Part shown: positions 48,795 through 58,288 of the stretch, piece after piece
Numbering within the stretch: the stretch's first letter is position 1
How the letters are laid out: each line of letters opens with the position of its first letter
NCBI RefSeq assembly: GCF_934560975.1
Contig: NZ_CAKTFO010000001.1
Location: forward strand, 62,001-126,000
Direction: 5' to 3'
DNA length: 64,000 nt
DNA from: an uncultured Sphingomonas sp.
GTDB taxonomy: Bacteria > Pseudomonadota > Alphaproteobacteria > Sphingomonadales > Sphingomonadaceae
The notes under the pieces: generated by a model
The model's input: only the letters and a program-made list of their open reading frames with translations
What the model was told of the DNA's origin: nothing
Database searches by the model: none
Position numbers and translations under genes: made by a program

Positions 48795-50795
48795 ATGGCG
48801 TCCATTAAGACCGGCGCCATGGTATGGGTTTCGCCAGGGCGGGCTCCGCGGCTCGCCGCCGCGGCCGCCCTGCTGATGATGTGCGAGGGTGCGTCCGGTC
48901 AGGCGTCGCCGCCGGCGGCGCCTGCGCCGTCCGTCGCCGTGCCCGATCCCGGCACCGATCTGGCCCCCATGCCGGACCTGGGTGTCGACTGGCCCGATCC
49001 CGCCGCGATCGATGCGGTCGCGCCGGGGCTGGAACCGGGGGGCAGTGGGCCCACGGCCGAAACGCTGCAACGCTATCAGGTGCGGCTGGAGGGGGCGGAG
49101 GCGCTGGGCGACACGTTCCGCACCCGCTTCAACGATCTGTCGGCGTTGGTCGCCAACGACAACAAGCCCGCCAACGCCGCCCAGCTCGACCGCCGGGTGC
49201 GGGATGACGAGCAGCTTGTACGCGAATTGCTCAACGCCGCCGGCCGCTACGATGCGCGGATCGGCACCACCGTCCGGACTGAAAGCGGCACCACCATCGT
49301 CCGCATCCGCATCGATCCCCGCGACGCCTTCACCTTCGGCAGCGTGACCCTGCCCGGCTTGGAAATGGCCGGTGCCGGTGCCGGGGCCGGCGGCGCTGCG
49401 CTCCGCCGGCAGTTCCCGGTCAATCAGGGCGACCGGGTCGATGCCGACGCCGTGCTGGCCGCCACCGCATCCTTCCGCACCGCGCTCGGCCGTGAAGGCT
49501 ATCCCTTCGCCAAGGTGGGGGAGCCGCAGGTGGCGATCGACCATGACACCAACATCGCGACGCTGACCTTGCCCGTGACCCTCGGCGCCCGGAGCCGCTT
49601 CGGCCGGATCGTGCCGATCGGGCCGCGCCCGATCTTCACGGAAGCCCACCTGGACGAAATCGCCCGCTTCCATGCGGGGGACGAATATGACGCCGCTCGG
49701 CTGGAGGATTTTCGCCGCGCCTTGATCGCCACCGGGTTGGTCTCCACCGCCACGATCACGCCGGTGGCGACCGGCGATCCGGGCGTGGTCGACGTGCAGG
49801 TGCGGATCGACCGCGCGCCGCCGCGTACCATCGCGGGCGAACTGGGCTACGGCACGGGCGAGGGCGGCCGCGCCGAAGTGTCGTGGCAGCATCGCAACCT
49901 GATCAAGCCGGAAGGGGCGGTGACGTTCCGGGGCGTGCTCGGCACGCGCGAACAGGCGCTGGGGGCGGTGCTGCGCCGGGGCAATTACGGCGCGCGCGAC
50001 CGCATCCTCAATGCGCAGATCGTCGCTTCGCACAGTAATTTCGACGCTTATGACGCGCGCACCTTCACGCTGGGCGCCAGCCTGGAGCGGCAGACCAACA
50101 TCATCTGGCAGAAGACGTGGAGCTGGTCGGCGGGCGCGGAGCTGGTGGCGTCGGACGAACGCGACACGATCCGCGCCACCGGCACATCCCGCCGCCGCAC
50201 CTTCCTCGTCGCCGCGCTGCCGACGACATTGGCCTATGACGGCACGGACGACCTGCTCAACCCCACGCGCGGGCACCGCATCTCCGTCCGCGTCTCGCCG
50301 GAAGCGTCGCTGCAGGGGGCGGCGGATGCCTATCTCAAGCTGCAATTCGACGCGAGCGGCTACCTGCCGATCGGGCAGCGCGTGGTGCTGGCCGGACGGA
50401 CCCGGCTCGGCTCGATCCAGGGTGTCGCGCGCGAGGACATCGCCCCGTCGCGGCGTTTCTACGCCGGCGGCGGCGGTTCGGTACGCGGCTATGGCTATCA
50501 GCAGATCGGGCCGCTGGACGTGGACGGCGATCCCGTCGGCGGACGGTCGCTGACCGAGTTCGCGGCGGAGGCCCGCATCCGCTTCGGATCGTTCGGGGTG
50601 GTGCCGTTCCTCGACGCCGGCAATCTCTATTCCTCCACCGTCCCGCGGTTCGGCGGGCTCCGCTACGGCGCGGGCATAGGCGTGCGTTATTATTCCAGCT
50701 TCGGCCCGATCCGGGTCGATGTCGGCACCCCGCTCGATCGCCGCAACGGCGAATCGCGCGTGGCGGTCTACGTCTCGCTCGGCCAAGCCTTCTGA
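48795..50795 (+). CDS. tamA: TamA, BamA-superfamily outer-membrane protein
   Basis: This 666-residue protein has a signal-like segment (APRLAAAAALLMMCEGASGQA), three POTRA-like repeats (~80-330) and a C-terminal 16-strand barrel with RFYAGGGGSVRGYGYQQIGP (the L6 VRGF-like tip) and the last strand RVAVYVSLGQAF. It works with TamB in moving phospholipids or autotransporters across the periplasm. ATG 48795 is used; ATG 48819 is another candidate. It shares one base with tamB. Confidence 0.9.
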   Translation: MASIKTGAMVWVSPGRAPRLAAAAALLMMCEGASGQASPPAAPAPSVAVPDPGTDLAPMPDLGVDWPDPAAIDAVAPGLEPGGSGPTAETLQRYQVRLEGAEALGDTFRTRFNDLSALVANDNKPANAAQLDRRVRDDEQLVRELLNAAGRYDARIGTTVRTESGTTIVRIRIDPRDAFTFGSVTLPGLEMAGAGAGAGGAALRRQFPVNQGDRVDADAVLAATASFRTALGREGYPFAKVGEPQVAIDHDTNIATLTLPVTLGARSRFGRIVPIGPRPIFTEAHLDEIARFHAGDEYDAARLEDFRRALIATGLVSTATITPVATGDPGVVDVQVRIDRAPPRTIAGELGYGTGEGGRAEVSWQHRNLIKPEGAVTFRGVLGTREQALGAVLRRGNYGARDRILNAQIVASHSNFDAYDARTFTLGASLERQTNIIWQKTWSWSAGAELVASDERDTIRATGTSRRRTFLVAALPTTLAYDGTDDLLNPTRGHRISVRVSPEASLQGAADAYLKLQFDASGYLPIGQRVVLAGRTRLGSIQGVAREDIAPSRRFYAGGGGSVRGYGYQQIGPLDVDGDPVGGRSLTEFAAEARIRFGSFGVVPFLDAGNLYSSTVPRFGGLRYGAGIGVRYYSSFGPIRVDVGTPLDRRNGESRVAVYVSLGQAF

Positions 50796-53700
50796 TGGAC
50801 GCGGAGCGGGACGAGGACGAAGCGCCGCTGCGCCGCCGACCCCGCTGGGGCTGGCGGGTACTGCGCGGGGCCGCGATCGGGCTCGCCGCTCTGGTCCTGC
50901 TGCTGCTCGGCGCCGTGTGGGGCGTGGATACCGGGCCCGGCCACCGCTTCGTCGCGGACCGGATCGCCGCCATGCGCCCGTCGAGCGGGCTGCGCATCCG
51001 CATCGGCCGGATCGACGGATCGCTCTGGACGCGGGCGACGCTCCGCGACGTGCGGCTCTACGACCTGGACGGCCAGTTCTTCGACGCGCCGGAGATCGCG
51101 CTGGATTGGCATCCCACCCGCTGGGCGCGCAAACTGCTGGCGATCGACCGCCTCGCAGCGCCCGTGGTGACGCTGGATCACCTGCCGCATCTCCGCAGCA
51201 AGCCGGGATCGCCGATCCTGCCGGATTTCGACATCCATATCGGCCGGCTGCGGGTCGATCGCCTGCGCCTCGGCCCCGGCATCGCCGGCAAGGCGCACGT
51301 CCTGCGCTTGATCGGCAGCGCGGACATTCGCGATCGCCGCGCGCGTATCGCGGTGCGGGCGAACAGCATGGCGGGGGATCGCCTGCTGGTCGATCTGGAT
51401 GCGGAGCCGGACGGCAATCGCTTTCAACTGGCCGCCGGGCTGGATGCTCCGGCCGGCGGAGTGGTAGCGGGCATGGCCGGGCTCAGGCAGCCGCTCGCCC
51501 TGCGTATCGGCGGGCAGGGCGACTGGGCGCGGTGGAACGGCGCCGTGCGCGGCAGCCTGGGCGGTGCCCGGGTGATGGATCTTTCGCTGGCGGTGCGGGA
51601 AGGCCGTTACAGCCTGTCCGGCACGGCCGAACCGTCGCGCTTGCTGCAAGGCAAGGCGCAGCGGATGACGGCGCCGCGCATCCGCATCCGGGGCGACGCA
51701 ACGCTTGCCGACCGCAAGATCGCCGGCACGCTGCAACTCGCCAGCCCGGCGTTGCGCCTCGCAGCGGCGGGCACGATCGACCTCGCCACCTCCAGCTTTG
51801 CGGGCGTCCGGGTGGATGCCGATCTGCTGCAACCCCCGGCCTTGTTCCCGAACATGACCGGGCGCAACGTGCGGCTGCAACTGCATCTGGACGGCCCGTT
51901 CCGGACCGCCGACTTCCGCTACCGTTTGGCCAGTCCGCACGTCGCCTTCGACCAGACCGGTTTCGATCAGGTCCGCGCCACGGGGGCGGGCAAGCTGTCG
52001 CGTGCCCCCGTCACCATCCCGATCCGCCTGCAGGCGGCGCGTGTCACCGGCGTCGGCGCGGTGGCGGGGGGTATCCTCGCCAACCTGGACGTGGCGGGCG
52101 CATTGCGGGTGGATGCGAAAACGTTGGTCGGCCGCGACCTGACGCTCGCCTCCGACAAGCTCAAGGGCAAGCTCCAGCTACGGATCGACCTGGCCAGCGG
52201 GCGCTACGATGTGGCGATCGCCGGCGGGCTGGCGCGCTATTTCATCCAAGGGCTCGGCATCGTCGATGTGACCACAAACGTGACGGTGCTGCCGGGCTCC
52301 AACGGCGTGGGCACGGTGGTGGCCGGCACCGGCCAGGCGATCGTGCGGCGGTTCGACAACAGCTTCCTGCGTTCTCTCGCCGGTGGCAATCCACGCATCG
52401 ACACGCGGCTGGTGCGATCGCCCGATGGCGTGATCCACTTTTCGGACCTGGTCCTCACCGGGCCGTCGATCCGCATCACCGGGTCCGGCCTGCGCCGCAA
52501 GGATGGCAGCTTCCAGTTCGAGGGGCAGGGCAGGCAGGACGCCTACGGACCGTTCCGCATCGCGCTCGACGGGCAGATCGACCGGCCCAAGGTGCGGCTG
52601 CGGCTCGACCGCCCGATCGACGCCTTGGGCCTGCGCCAGGTTTCGCTAGATCTCGATCCCGACCCGCAGGGGTTCCAATATCGTGCGGCGGGCGGCTCCA
52701 TGGCGGGGCCGTTCCAGGCACGCGGCGCGATCCGCTCCGTGCCCAGCCAGCCCACCTATATCGACGTGGCCGATCTGGCGGTGTCGGGCACGCACGCGCG
52801 CGGCACGCTCCGCTCCGATCCGGGGGGCTTCACCGGGCAGCTGGCTTTGGACGGCGGCGGGATCGGCGGCACGATCGGCTTCGCCCCGCAAGGCACCGTC
52901 CAGCGGATCGATCCCGCCTTGCGCTTCAACCGCGCCACGATCGGCGGGGCCACACCGGTCAGGGTCGGGCGAGGGCGGGTCGACGGCACGATCCTGCTCG
53001 ATCCCGCCGGCACCAGCGTGGACGGCCGCGCCGCCATGTTCGGGGTGCGGCGCGGCAGCATCTCCGTCTCGCGGCTGACGGCGGAGGCGCATCTTCGCGC
53101 CGGTCAGGGTGAGGTGGCGATAACCGCCGCCGGTGCGCGCGGTCGTGCCTTCAACGTCCGCGCCACCCTTGCGCTGGAGCCGGGCCGGGTTTCCATCACC
53201 GGCGGCGGCACGATCGAAACGCGCGAGGTGACCTTGTCCGCGCCGGCGGTGCTGGTGTTCGGCAATGACGCCTGGCAGCTTCAGCCGACGCGGATCAGCT
53301 ATGCCGGCGGCAGCGCCGAGCTGGCGGGCCGGTTCGGGGCCACCTCCATCGCTTATGACGTGCAGGTGCGGCAGCTGCCTTTGTCGGTGCTCGATCTGCT
53401 CAACCCTACGCTGGGGCTGGGCGGGCATGGCACCGGCCGGCTCAGCTACCGCCATGACCAGGGCAGCGCGCCGTCGGGCAAGCTCGACATGGCGATACGC
53501 GGGCTCACCCGCTCGGGCCTCGTCCTCACCTCGCAGCCGGTCGATGTGGGGGTGGCCGCCGCGCTGACCGCCAATGGCGCCGGCGCGCGCGCGGTGGTGG
53601 TGAGCAACGGCCGCACGATCGGCCGAGCCCAGGCGCGCATGGCCCCGCTGCCCGGCGGCGAGAGCATCGTCGATCGCCTGATCGCCGCGCCCTTGTTCGC

Positions 53701-54985
53701 GCAGCTGCGCTATGTCGGCCCGGCCGATACGCTGTGGCGGCTGGTGGGGGTGGAGACGATCAACCTGTCCGGACCCATCTCGGTCGCGGCGGACGTGGGC
53801 GGCACCTCCGCCGATCCGCTGATCCGGGGCACGGTGAAGACCGGCAACGGCCGGATCGAAAGCGCGGTCACCGGCACGGTCATCCAGAACATCACCGCCG
53901 CCGGCCGCTTCGACGGATCGCGGCTGGTGCTGGACACCATGTCCGGCCAGGCGGGGGACGGCACCGTCACCGGGCGCGGCAGCTTCGATTTCGGCGCGGG
54001 CAAGGGGCTGGGCATGGACCTGGCGCTGACCGCCGACCATGCCGTATTGCTGAACCGCGACGATATCGGCGCGACCGTCACCGGCCCGCTGACCCTGCGC
54101 TCGAACGGAGTCGGCGGCACGATCGGCGGCGAGGTCACCGTCGATCGGGGCCGCTTCCGCCTGGGCAGCGCCGCCACCGCGCAGGTGCCGCACCTGTCCG
54201 TCACCGAACTGAACCGCCCCGACGAGGGCGAGATTGATCGCGCGCCGCCGCCGTCCTGGGCGCTCAACCTCCGCGCCCGCGCGCGCAGTCGCCTGATGGT
54301 GACCGGCCTCGGCCTCGACAGCGAATGGCGCGCCGATCTGGCGATCAAGGGGGCGGTGGACAATCCCGCGATCGGCGGGCGGCTGGACCTGATCCGGGGC
54401 GGCTACCAATTTGCCGGCCGCCGGTTCAACCTGGACCGGGGCATGATCCGCTTTACGGGCGAGGCGCCGCCCGATCCGGTGCTGGACATCACCGCGCAGG
54501 CCGACGTGCAGGGCTTCAGCGCCACCATCCACGTCACCGGCACCGGCCTGCGCCCCGACATCCAGTTCCAGAGCGTCCCGGCCTTGCCCGAGGACGAGTT
54601 GCTGTCGCGGCTGCTGTTCGGCACGTCGATCACCAACCTGTCCGCGCCGGAGGCGCTCCAGCTGGCCGCCGCCGTGGCATCGTTGCGCGGCAGCGGCGGC
54701 GGGGGCGGGGGCGGCTTCAACCTCGATCCGATCAACGCTGTGCGCAAGGCGATCCGGCTCGACCGGCTGCGCATCCTGCCGGGCGACGTCACCACCGGGC
54801 AGAAGACGTCGGTGGCGGCGGGCAAGAATATCGGTCGGCGTACCTACGTGGAGCTGATCACCGACGGCGCGGGCTATTCGGCCACCACCATCGAATATCG
54901 CATCACCCGCTGGCTGTCGGTGCTGTCGACCATCTCCACCATCGGCCGGCAGAGCGCCAATATCCGCGTCTCGCGGGATTATTGA
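50795..54985 (+). CDS. tamB: TamB, AsmA-like/DUF490 envelope protein
   Basis: This 1396-residue protein has one N-terminal membrane helix (GLAALVLLLLGAVWG) and a long beta-helical body of repeated AsmA/TamB-type strands, ending in the conserved domain LDLIRGGYQFAGRRFNLDRG, LPEDELLSRLLFGTSITNLS and ITRWLSVLSTIS. It spans the periplasm and moves phospholipid. ATG overlaps the tamA stop by one base, so the pair is coupled. A Gly-rich spacer (RGSGGGGGGGF) near residue 1300 is notable. Confidence 0.95.
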   Translation: MDAERDEDEAPLRRRPRWGWRVLRGAAIGLAALVLLLLGAVWGVDTGPGHRFVADRIAAMRPSSGLRIRIGRIDGSLWTRATLRDVRLYDLDGQFFDAPEIALDWHPTRWARKLLAIDRLAAPVVTLDHLPHLRSKPGSPILPDFDIHIGRLRVDRLRLGPGIAGKAHVLRLIGSADIRDRRARIAVRANSMAGDRLLVDLDAEPDGNRFQLAAGLDAPAGGVVAGMAGLRQPLALRIGGQGDWARWNGAVRGSLGGARVMDLSLAVREGRYSLSGTAEPSRLLQGKAQRMTAPRIRIRGDATLADRKIAGTLQLASPALRLAAAGTIDLATSSFAGVRVDADLLQPPALFPNMTGRNVRLQLHLDGPFRTADFRYRLASPHVAFDQTGFDQVRATGAGKLSRAPVTIPIRLQAARVTGVGAVAGGILANLDVAGALRVDAKTLVGRDLTLASDKLKGKLQLRIDLASGRYDVAIAGGLARYFIQGLGIVDVTTNVTVLPGSNGVGTVVAGTGQAIVRRFDNSFLRSLAGGNPRIDTRLVRSPDGVIHFSDLVLTGPSIRITGSGLRRKDGSFQFEGQGRQDAYGPFRIALDGQIDRPKVRLRLDRPIDALGLRQVSLDLDPDPQGFQYRAAGGSMAGPFQARGAIRSVPSQPTYIDVADLAVSGTHARGTLRSDPGGFTGQLALDGGGIGGTIGFAPQGTVQRIDPALRFNRATIGGATPVRVGRGRVDGTILLDPAGTSVDGRAAMFGVRRGSISVSRLTAEAHLRAGQGEVAITAAGARGRAFNVRATLALEPGRVSITGGGTIETREVTLSAPAVLVFGNDAWQLQPTRISYAGGSAELAGRFGATSIAYDVQVRQLPLSVLDLLNPTLGLGGHGTGRLSYRHDQGSAPSGKLDMAIRGLTRSGLVLTSQPVDVGVAAALTANGAGARAVVVSNGRTIGRAQARMAPLPGGESIVDRLIAAPLFAQLRYVGPADTLWRLVGVETINLSGPISVAADVGGTSADPLIRGTVKTGNGRIESAVTGTVIQNITAAGRFDGSRLVLDTMSGQAGDGTVTGRGSFDFGAGKGLGMDLALTADHAVLLNRDDIGATVTGPLTLRSNGVGGTIGGEVTVDRGRFRLGSAATAQVPHLSVTELNRPDEGEIDRAPPPSWALNLRARARSRLMVTGLGLDSEWRADLAIKGAVDNPAIGGRLDLIRGGYQFAGRRFNLDRGMIRFTGEAPPDPVLDITAQADVQGFSATIHVTGTGLRPDIQFQSVPALPEDELLSRLLFGTSITNLSAPEALQLAAAVASLRGSGGGGGGGFNLDPINAVRKAIRLDRLRILPGDVTTGQKTSVAAGKNIGRRTYVELITDGAGYSATTIEYRITRWLSVLSTISTIGRQSANIRVSRDY

Positions 54986-55117
54986 GCAGGCGCGCCGTCC
55001 GCTTCCGTGAACGCGGGGGTGTTACGACAAGAGAGTGGTCGCCGCCGCGACGGGTCGCTTTATAGTCCCGTTCCGGCTCCAACCAGGGGTTGGCCATCTG
55101 AGCGATGGGGGGAACGC

Positions 55118-56260
55118 ATGACCACGGCACGCCCGGAATGGGTGCTGAAGCGGCGCGACGTGTCGCAACCACCGGTGTCGGCGCGGGCCGAGAAGAGGGT
55201 GGACTTCATCGATACGCTCCGCTGCGTGGCGGCGTCGGCGGTGGTGATGCAGCATGTGTGTGAAGGGTCGGACGTCCCGCTGCTGCGGCACCTGACGGAT
55301 TTCAGCCCCGGCGTGTTCGGGGTGGTGTTGTTCTTCCTCGTGAGCGGTTTCGTGATGCCGATCTCGGTTCGCGGCGGGCTGGAACCGGTCAGTTTCGCGT
55401 TGCGGCGGGTGTTTCGGATCTATCCGGCGCTGCTGTTCGCCTTTGCCTTGTGGGCGATGGTGGACCTGATGCTCGGCGGCGGGGGATCGCTGGTGCGGCG
55501 GGCAAGCGTGGGCGCGTGGGTTGCCAACCTGCTGCTGGTGCAGGACTTCGTCGGCATGCCCGCCTTCCTGGGCGTGACATGGACCCTGATCCTGGAATTC
55601 GGCTGGTACGGGCTGTTCGCCCTGTCGTGGCGACGGCTAAGCGGGCGATCCGGATCCTTCCTTGCGGTGGCAATGCCGCTGGGGATGGTGGCGCTGGTTC
55701 TCGTTTCGCTCGTCACCGGCACGCGCCTGCCACTGGGGCGGGTGGGGATGATCTATGCGGCGATCACTGGCTTCCAGGCCTGCCGCTGGTTCATGGGCGA
55801 GATCGGCAACCGCCCGTTCGGTGCCAGCGCGGCATCGTTCCTGATCGTGATGGCCGGCGCGAACGCCGTCAGCTTCGGCTATTTTCGCCATCCCGCGATC
55901 AGCTTCGGCCAATCCTTCTGGCCCTGGCTGATCGCGCCGGTCCTGTTCCTTGCCGCCCTGTTGCCGCCGGTACGCCGGTCGCGGGTGATGAACAATCGCG
56001 TGCTGGCGTGGCTGGGATCGATCAGCCTGTCCATCTACCTGCTGCACCCGATCGCCATGGCGCTGTGCGCCGGTGTGACGCCGGATTTGGCGAAGATCGG
56101 CTTTACCCTGGCCGTGACCCTGGCCCTGTCATGGGCGTGCTTCCAGGCGATCGAACGTCCCGGCATCGCCCTGGGGCGTCGGCTGGCGCGGCGCCATGCC
56201 AGTCGGTCGCCGCGCGGCGAGGTGCAGGTCGCGGGCGGGCAGGGCGTGGTGCCGGGCTGA
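55118..56260 (+). CDS. Acyltransferase-3 family membrane protein (OafA-like)
   Basis: This 380-residue protein has ~10 membrane helices. RVDFIDTLRCVAASAVVMQH gives the family's conserved Arg and downstream His, and LLFFLVSG-type and RRVFRIYPALLF segments follow. The C-terminal SISLSIYLLHPIAM is typical. These enzymes O-acetylate surface sugars. ATG 55118 with GGGGGGA upstream is preferred over a longer frame. Convergent with the MFS gene. A role in capsule acetylation is possible but the gene is far from that locus. Confidence 0.87.
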   Translation: MTTARPEWVLKRRDVSQPPVSARAEKRVDFIDTLRCVAASAVVMQHVCEGSDVPLLRHLTDFSPGVFGVVLFFLVSGFVMPISVRGGLEPVSFALRRVFRIYPALLFAFALWAMVDLMLGGGGSLVRRASVGAWVANLLLVQDFVGMPAFLGVTWTLILEFGWYGLFALSWRRLSGRSGSFLAVAMPLGMVALVLVSLVTGTRLPLGRVGMIYAAITGFQACRWFMGEIGNRPFGASAASFLIVMAGANAVSFGYFRHPAISFGQSFWPWLIAPVLFLAALLPPVRRSRVMNNRVLAWLGSISLSIYLLHPIAMALCAGVTPDLAKIGFTLAVTLALSWACFQAIERPGIALGRRLARRHASRSPRGEVQVAGGQGVVPG

Positions 56261-56287
56261 TGCGCGTCCCGCACCGCCGTCACGGGA

Positions 56288-57559
56288 TCAAACGGCGTGG
56301 CTCCGATGCGCCTGGAACAGGTGGCCCCGCTCCGTCACGAACACGATCAGCAGCGCCAGCCCGCCCAGAAGCAGGAAGCCCAGCGTCAGCGGCACGGTGG
56401 TGCCGTTGAATGACTGACCGACGAGCAGGCCGAGCAGCGCCCCGCCGCAGGTCGACACGAAGCCCTGGATGGAGGACGCGGTGCCGGCAATCTCGCCCAC
56501 TTCCTCCATCGCCATCGACCCGAAATTGGAGCCGAGCAGGCCGAAGCAGAACATGGTCGCGCTTTGCAGCAGGGTGAAGCTCAGCATCGTTTCATAGCCG
56601 CTCAAGCCGACGGCGGTGTGGATGCCGCCCAGCACGATCATGCCGATCAGGGCGCTGTGCGACACCTTGCGCGTGCCCAGCCGCTCCACGACGCGGCTGT
56701 TGGTGTAGGCGGCGATCCCCATCGCGATGCCGATGCAGGCGAACACCAGCGGAAACCGGGCCGGCGCGTGGAAGATGTCGGTGAAGATCTGCTGGATGGA
56801 ATTGATGAAGCCCATCAACGCTCCGAACACGCAGCTGAGCGCCAGGGTATAGCCCAGCGCGTTGCGATTGCTCAGCGTGCGCCTCACCGCATCGGCGATG
56901 GCGGTCGCCGCAATCGGGCGGCGGAATTGCGGATGCAATGTTTCGCGCAGATACAAGGCGGCCATCAACGCGATCAGCGCCGCGAACCCCGCCAGGAAGA
57001 AGAAGATCAGCCGCCAATTGCCGAACAGCATGATGCCCTGGCCGATGCTGGGGGCGAAGATCGGCACCGCCAGGAAGATCATGAACGAAATCGACATGAC
57101 CCGCGCCATCTGCCGCCCCGCAAAGCAATCGCGCACCACCGACACGACCAGCACCCGCCCGGCGGCGCCGGCGATGCCCTGGAACAGGCGCGCGGCGAGC
57201 AAGGCGGGGAAGCTGGTCGACAGTCCCGCGACGATGCTGAGGATGGTGAACAGCACCAGCCCGCCGACCAGCAGCGGCTTGCGGCCATAGCTGTCGGACA
57301 GCGGACCATAGACCAGCTGCGCCGATCCGAAGCCCAGCACATAGATGGCGATCACCCATTGGCGATGATTTTCGGTATCCACGTTCAGCGCGCGGCCGAT
57401 GTCGGGCAAGGCCGGCAGCATCGCGTCGATCCCCAGCGGCGTCACCGCCATCAGGCTGGCGATCAGCGTGACAAAGGCGCCGAAGCGCAGTCCGGGGTCG
57501 GACGGGCGGCCGGGAGCAGCGGTAGCGGGCATGGAGCGGATATGGGCTGCTTGCTGCAT
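56288..57559 (-). CDS. MFS multidrug efflux transporter, Bcr/CflA type
   Basis: This 423-residue protein has 12 predicted helices, LGIDAMLPALPDIGRALNV at helix 1, the MFS motif A-like YGPLSDSYGRKPLLVGG and RLFQGIAGAAGRVLVVSVVR. It fits the Bcr/CflA drug-proton antiporter group (bicyclomycin, chloramphenicol), substrate not predictable. The start is ATG 57559, with no good ribosome site; ATG 57532 is a second option. It is on the same strand as mucR but separated by two hairpins. Confidence 0.9.
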   Translation of the reverse strand: MQQAAHIRSMPATAAPGRPSDPGLRFGAFVTLIASLMAVTPLGIDAMLPALPDIGRALNVDTENHRQWVIAIYVLGFGSAQLVYGPLSDSYGRKPLLVGGLVLFTILSIVAGLSTSFPALLAARLFQGIAGAAGRVLVVSVVRDCFAGRQMARVMSISFMIFLAVPIFAPSIGQGIMLFGNWRLIFFFLAGFAALIALMAALYLRETLHPQFRRPIAATAIADAVRRTLSNRNALGYTLALSCVFGALMGFINSIQQIFTDIFHAPARFPLVFACIGIAMGIAAYTNSRVVERLGTRKVSHSALIGMIVLGGIHTAVGLSGYETMLSFTLLQSATMFCFGLLGSNFGSMAMEEVGEIAGTASSIQGFVSTCGGALLGLLVGQSFNGTTVPLTLGFLLLGGLALLIVFVTERGHLFQAHRSHAV

Positions 57560-57579
57560 TGCGGCAAGTGCATACGGAA

Positions 57580-57638
57580 ACGGCCGCGCAGGGGGATGCG
57601 CGGCCGTTGCACGTCAGCCTGAAAGGGGGATTTCAGGC
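57580..57638 (-). terminator. Twin hairpins downstream of mucR
   Basis: Two strong dyads lie in the 90-bp gap after mucR: GCCTGAAA-N6-TTTCAGGC (57617-57638) and ACGGCCGCGCA-N6-TGCGCGGCCGT (57580-57607). Both loops are GGGGGA on the plus strand, hence TCCCCC in mucR-sense RNA. The second hairpin is followed by TTTCC in that sense, so it may end mucR transcription. The identical loops suggest more than termination. Confidence 0.65.
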
Positions 57639-57649
57639 CAAAGGGGTTG

Positions 57650-58099
57650 TCACGCCTCGACGGTGCGCGGCTTGCGGCCGCCCTTGACCGGCGCGGCAGC
57701 CTCGCGCGGCTTGCGGCCGAGACCGATCTTGTGCGCCAGCGCGCGGCGCTGCTCCGTGTAATTGGCCGCCACCATCGGATAATCACGCGGCAGACCAAAG
57801 GCTTCGCGATAGCTTTCCGGCGTGTAGCCATGCTGGGCGATGTGACGACGCAGCATCTTGTACTGCTTGCCGTCGATCATGCTGACCAGATAATCGGGCT
57901 TGATCGACGCGCGCGCCGAAACGGCACCCTTGGGCTTTTCCTGCTGCGGTTCCGGCGCCGGCTCGTCCACCGCCGAAAGCGCGGAATACACGCTCTGGAT
58001 CAGCGTCGCGACTTCGGCGGTCGGCACGCTGTTGTTGCTGACATGCGCGGCCACGATGTCGGCAGTTAGGGTAATCAATTCCTGATTTTCAATCGCCAT
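57650..58099 (-). CDS. mucR: MucR/Ros-family transcriptional regulator
   Basis: This 149-residue protein has the MucR C-terminal domain (DGKQYKMLRRHIAQHGYTPE; FGLPRDYPMVAANYTEQRR; GLGRKPRE). The zinc-finger cysteines of Ros/MucR are replaced in LVSMIDGK (71-78), while HIAQH keeps two His. MucR proteins bind AT-rich DNA and silence exopolysaccharide and motility genes. AGGAG precedes the ATG. Divergent from hslV. Regulation of the capsule arm is a plausible inference only. Confidence 0.93.
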   Translation of the reverse strand: MAIENQELITLTADIVAAHVSNNSVPTAEVATLIQSVYSALSAVDEPAPEPQQEKPKGAVSARASIKPDYLVSMIDGKQYKMLRRHIAQHGYTPESYREAFGLPRDYPMVAANYTEQRRALAHKIGLGRKPREAAAPVKGGRKPRTVEA

Positions 58100-58288
58100 T
58101 GGGTTACTCCTGCAAAGCGCGCGCCATATACGGGGGATTTCGGGTCATGCCACCCGCCAGATCAGTTTAACTATAGTTTTTAGCGGCAGGCCGAACCGGC
58201 GGTCATGTTGTGTTGCTTGATTGAGGCCGAAACGGCTCCGTTGCGTGCGCCATACATGCTTCCCATATCGGCGCACGGAAGGACAATC
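58100..58288. promoter_or_regulatory. Divergent mucR / hslV promoter region
   Basis: This 189-bp gap contains the AT-rich palindrome AACTATAGTT (58169-58178) in a TTTAACTATAGTTTTT tract, the sort of site MucR-type proteins bind, so autoregulation is plausible. Toward hslV, TTGCGT (58241-58246) and CCCATAT (58262-58268) with a 15-base spacer resemble a heat-shock (RpoH) promoter. GGAAGGA (58277-58283) is the hslV ribosome site. Both promoter calls are by eye. Confidence 0.4.

Noticed and set aside
50719..53112. 797-codon frame in another phase of tamB
   Set aside because: Same strand, shifted phase; the tamB frame carries the family motifs and this one none.
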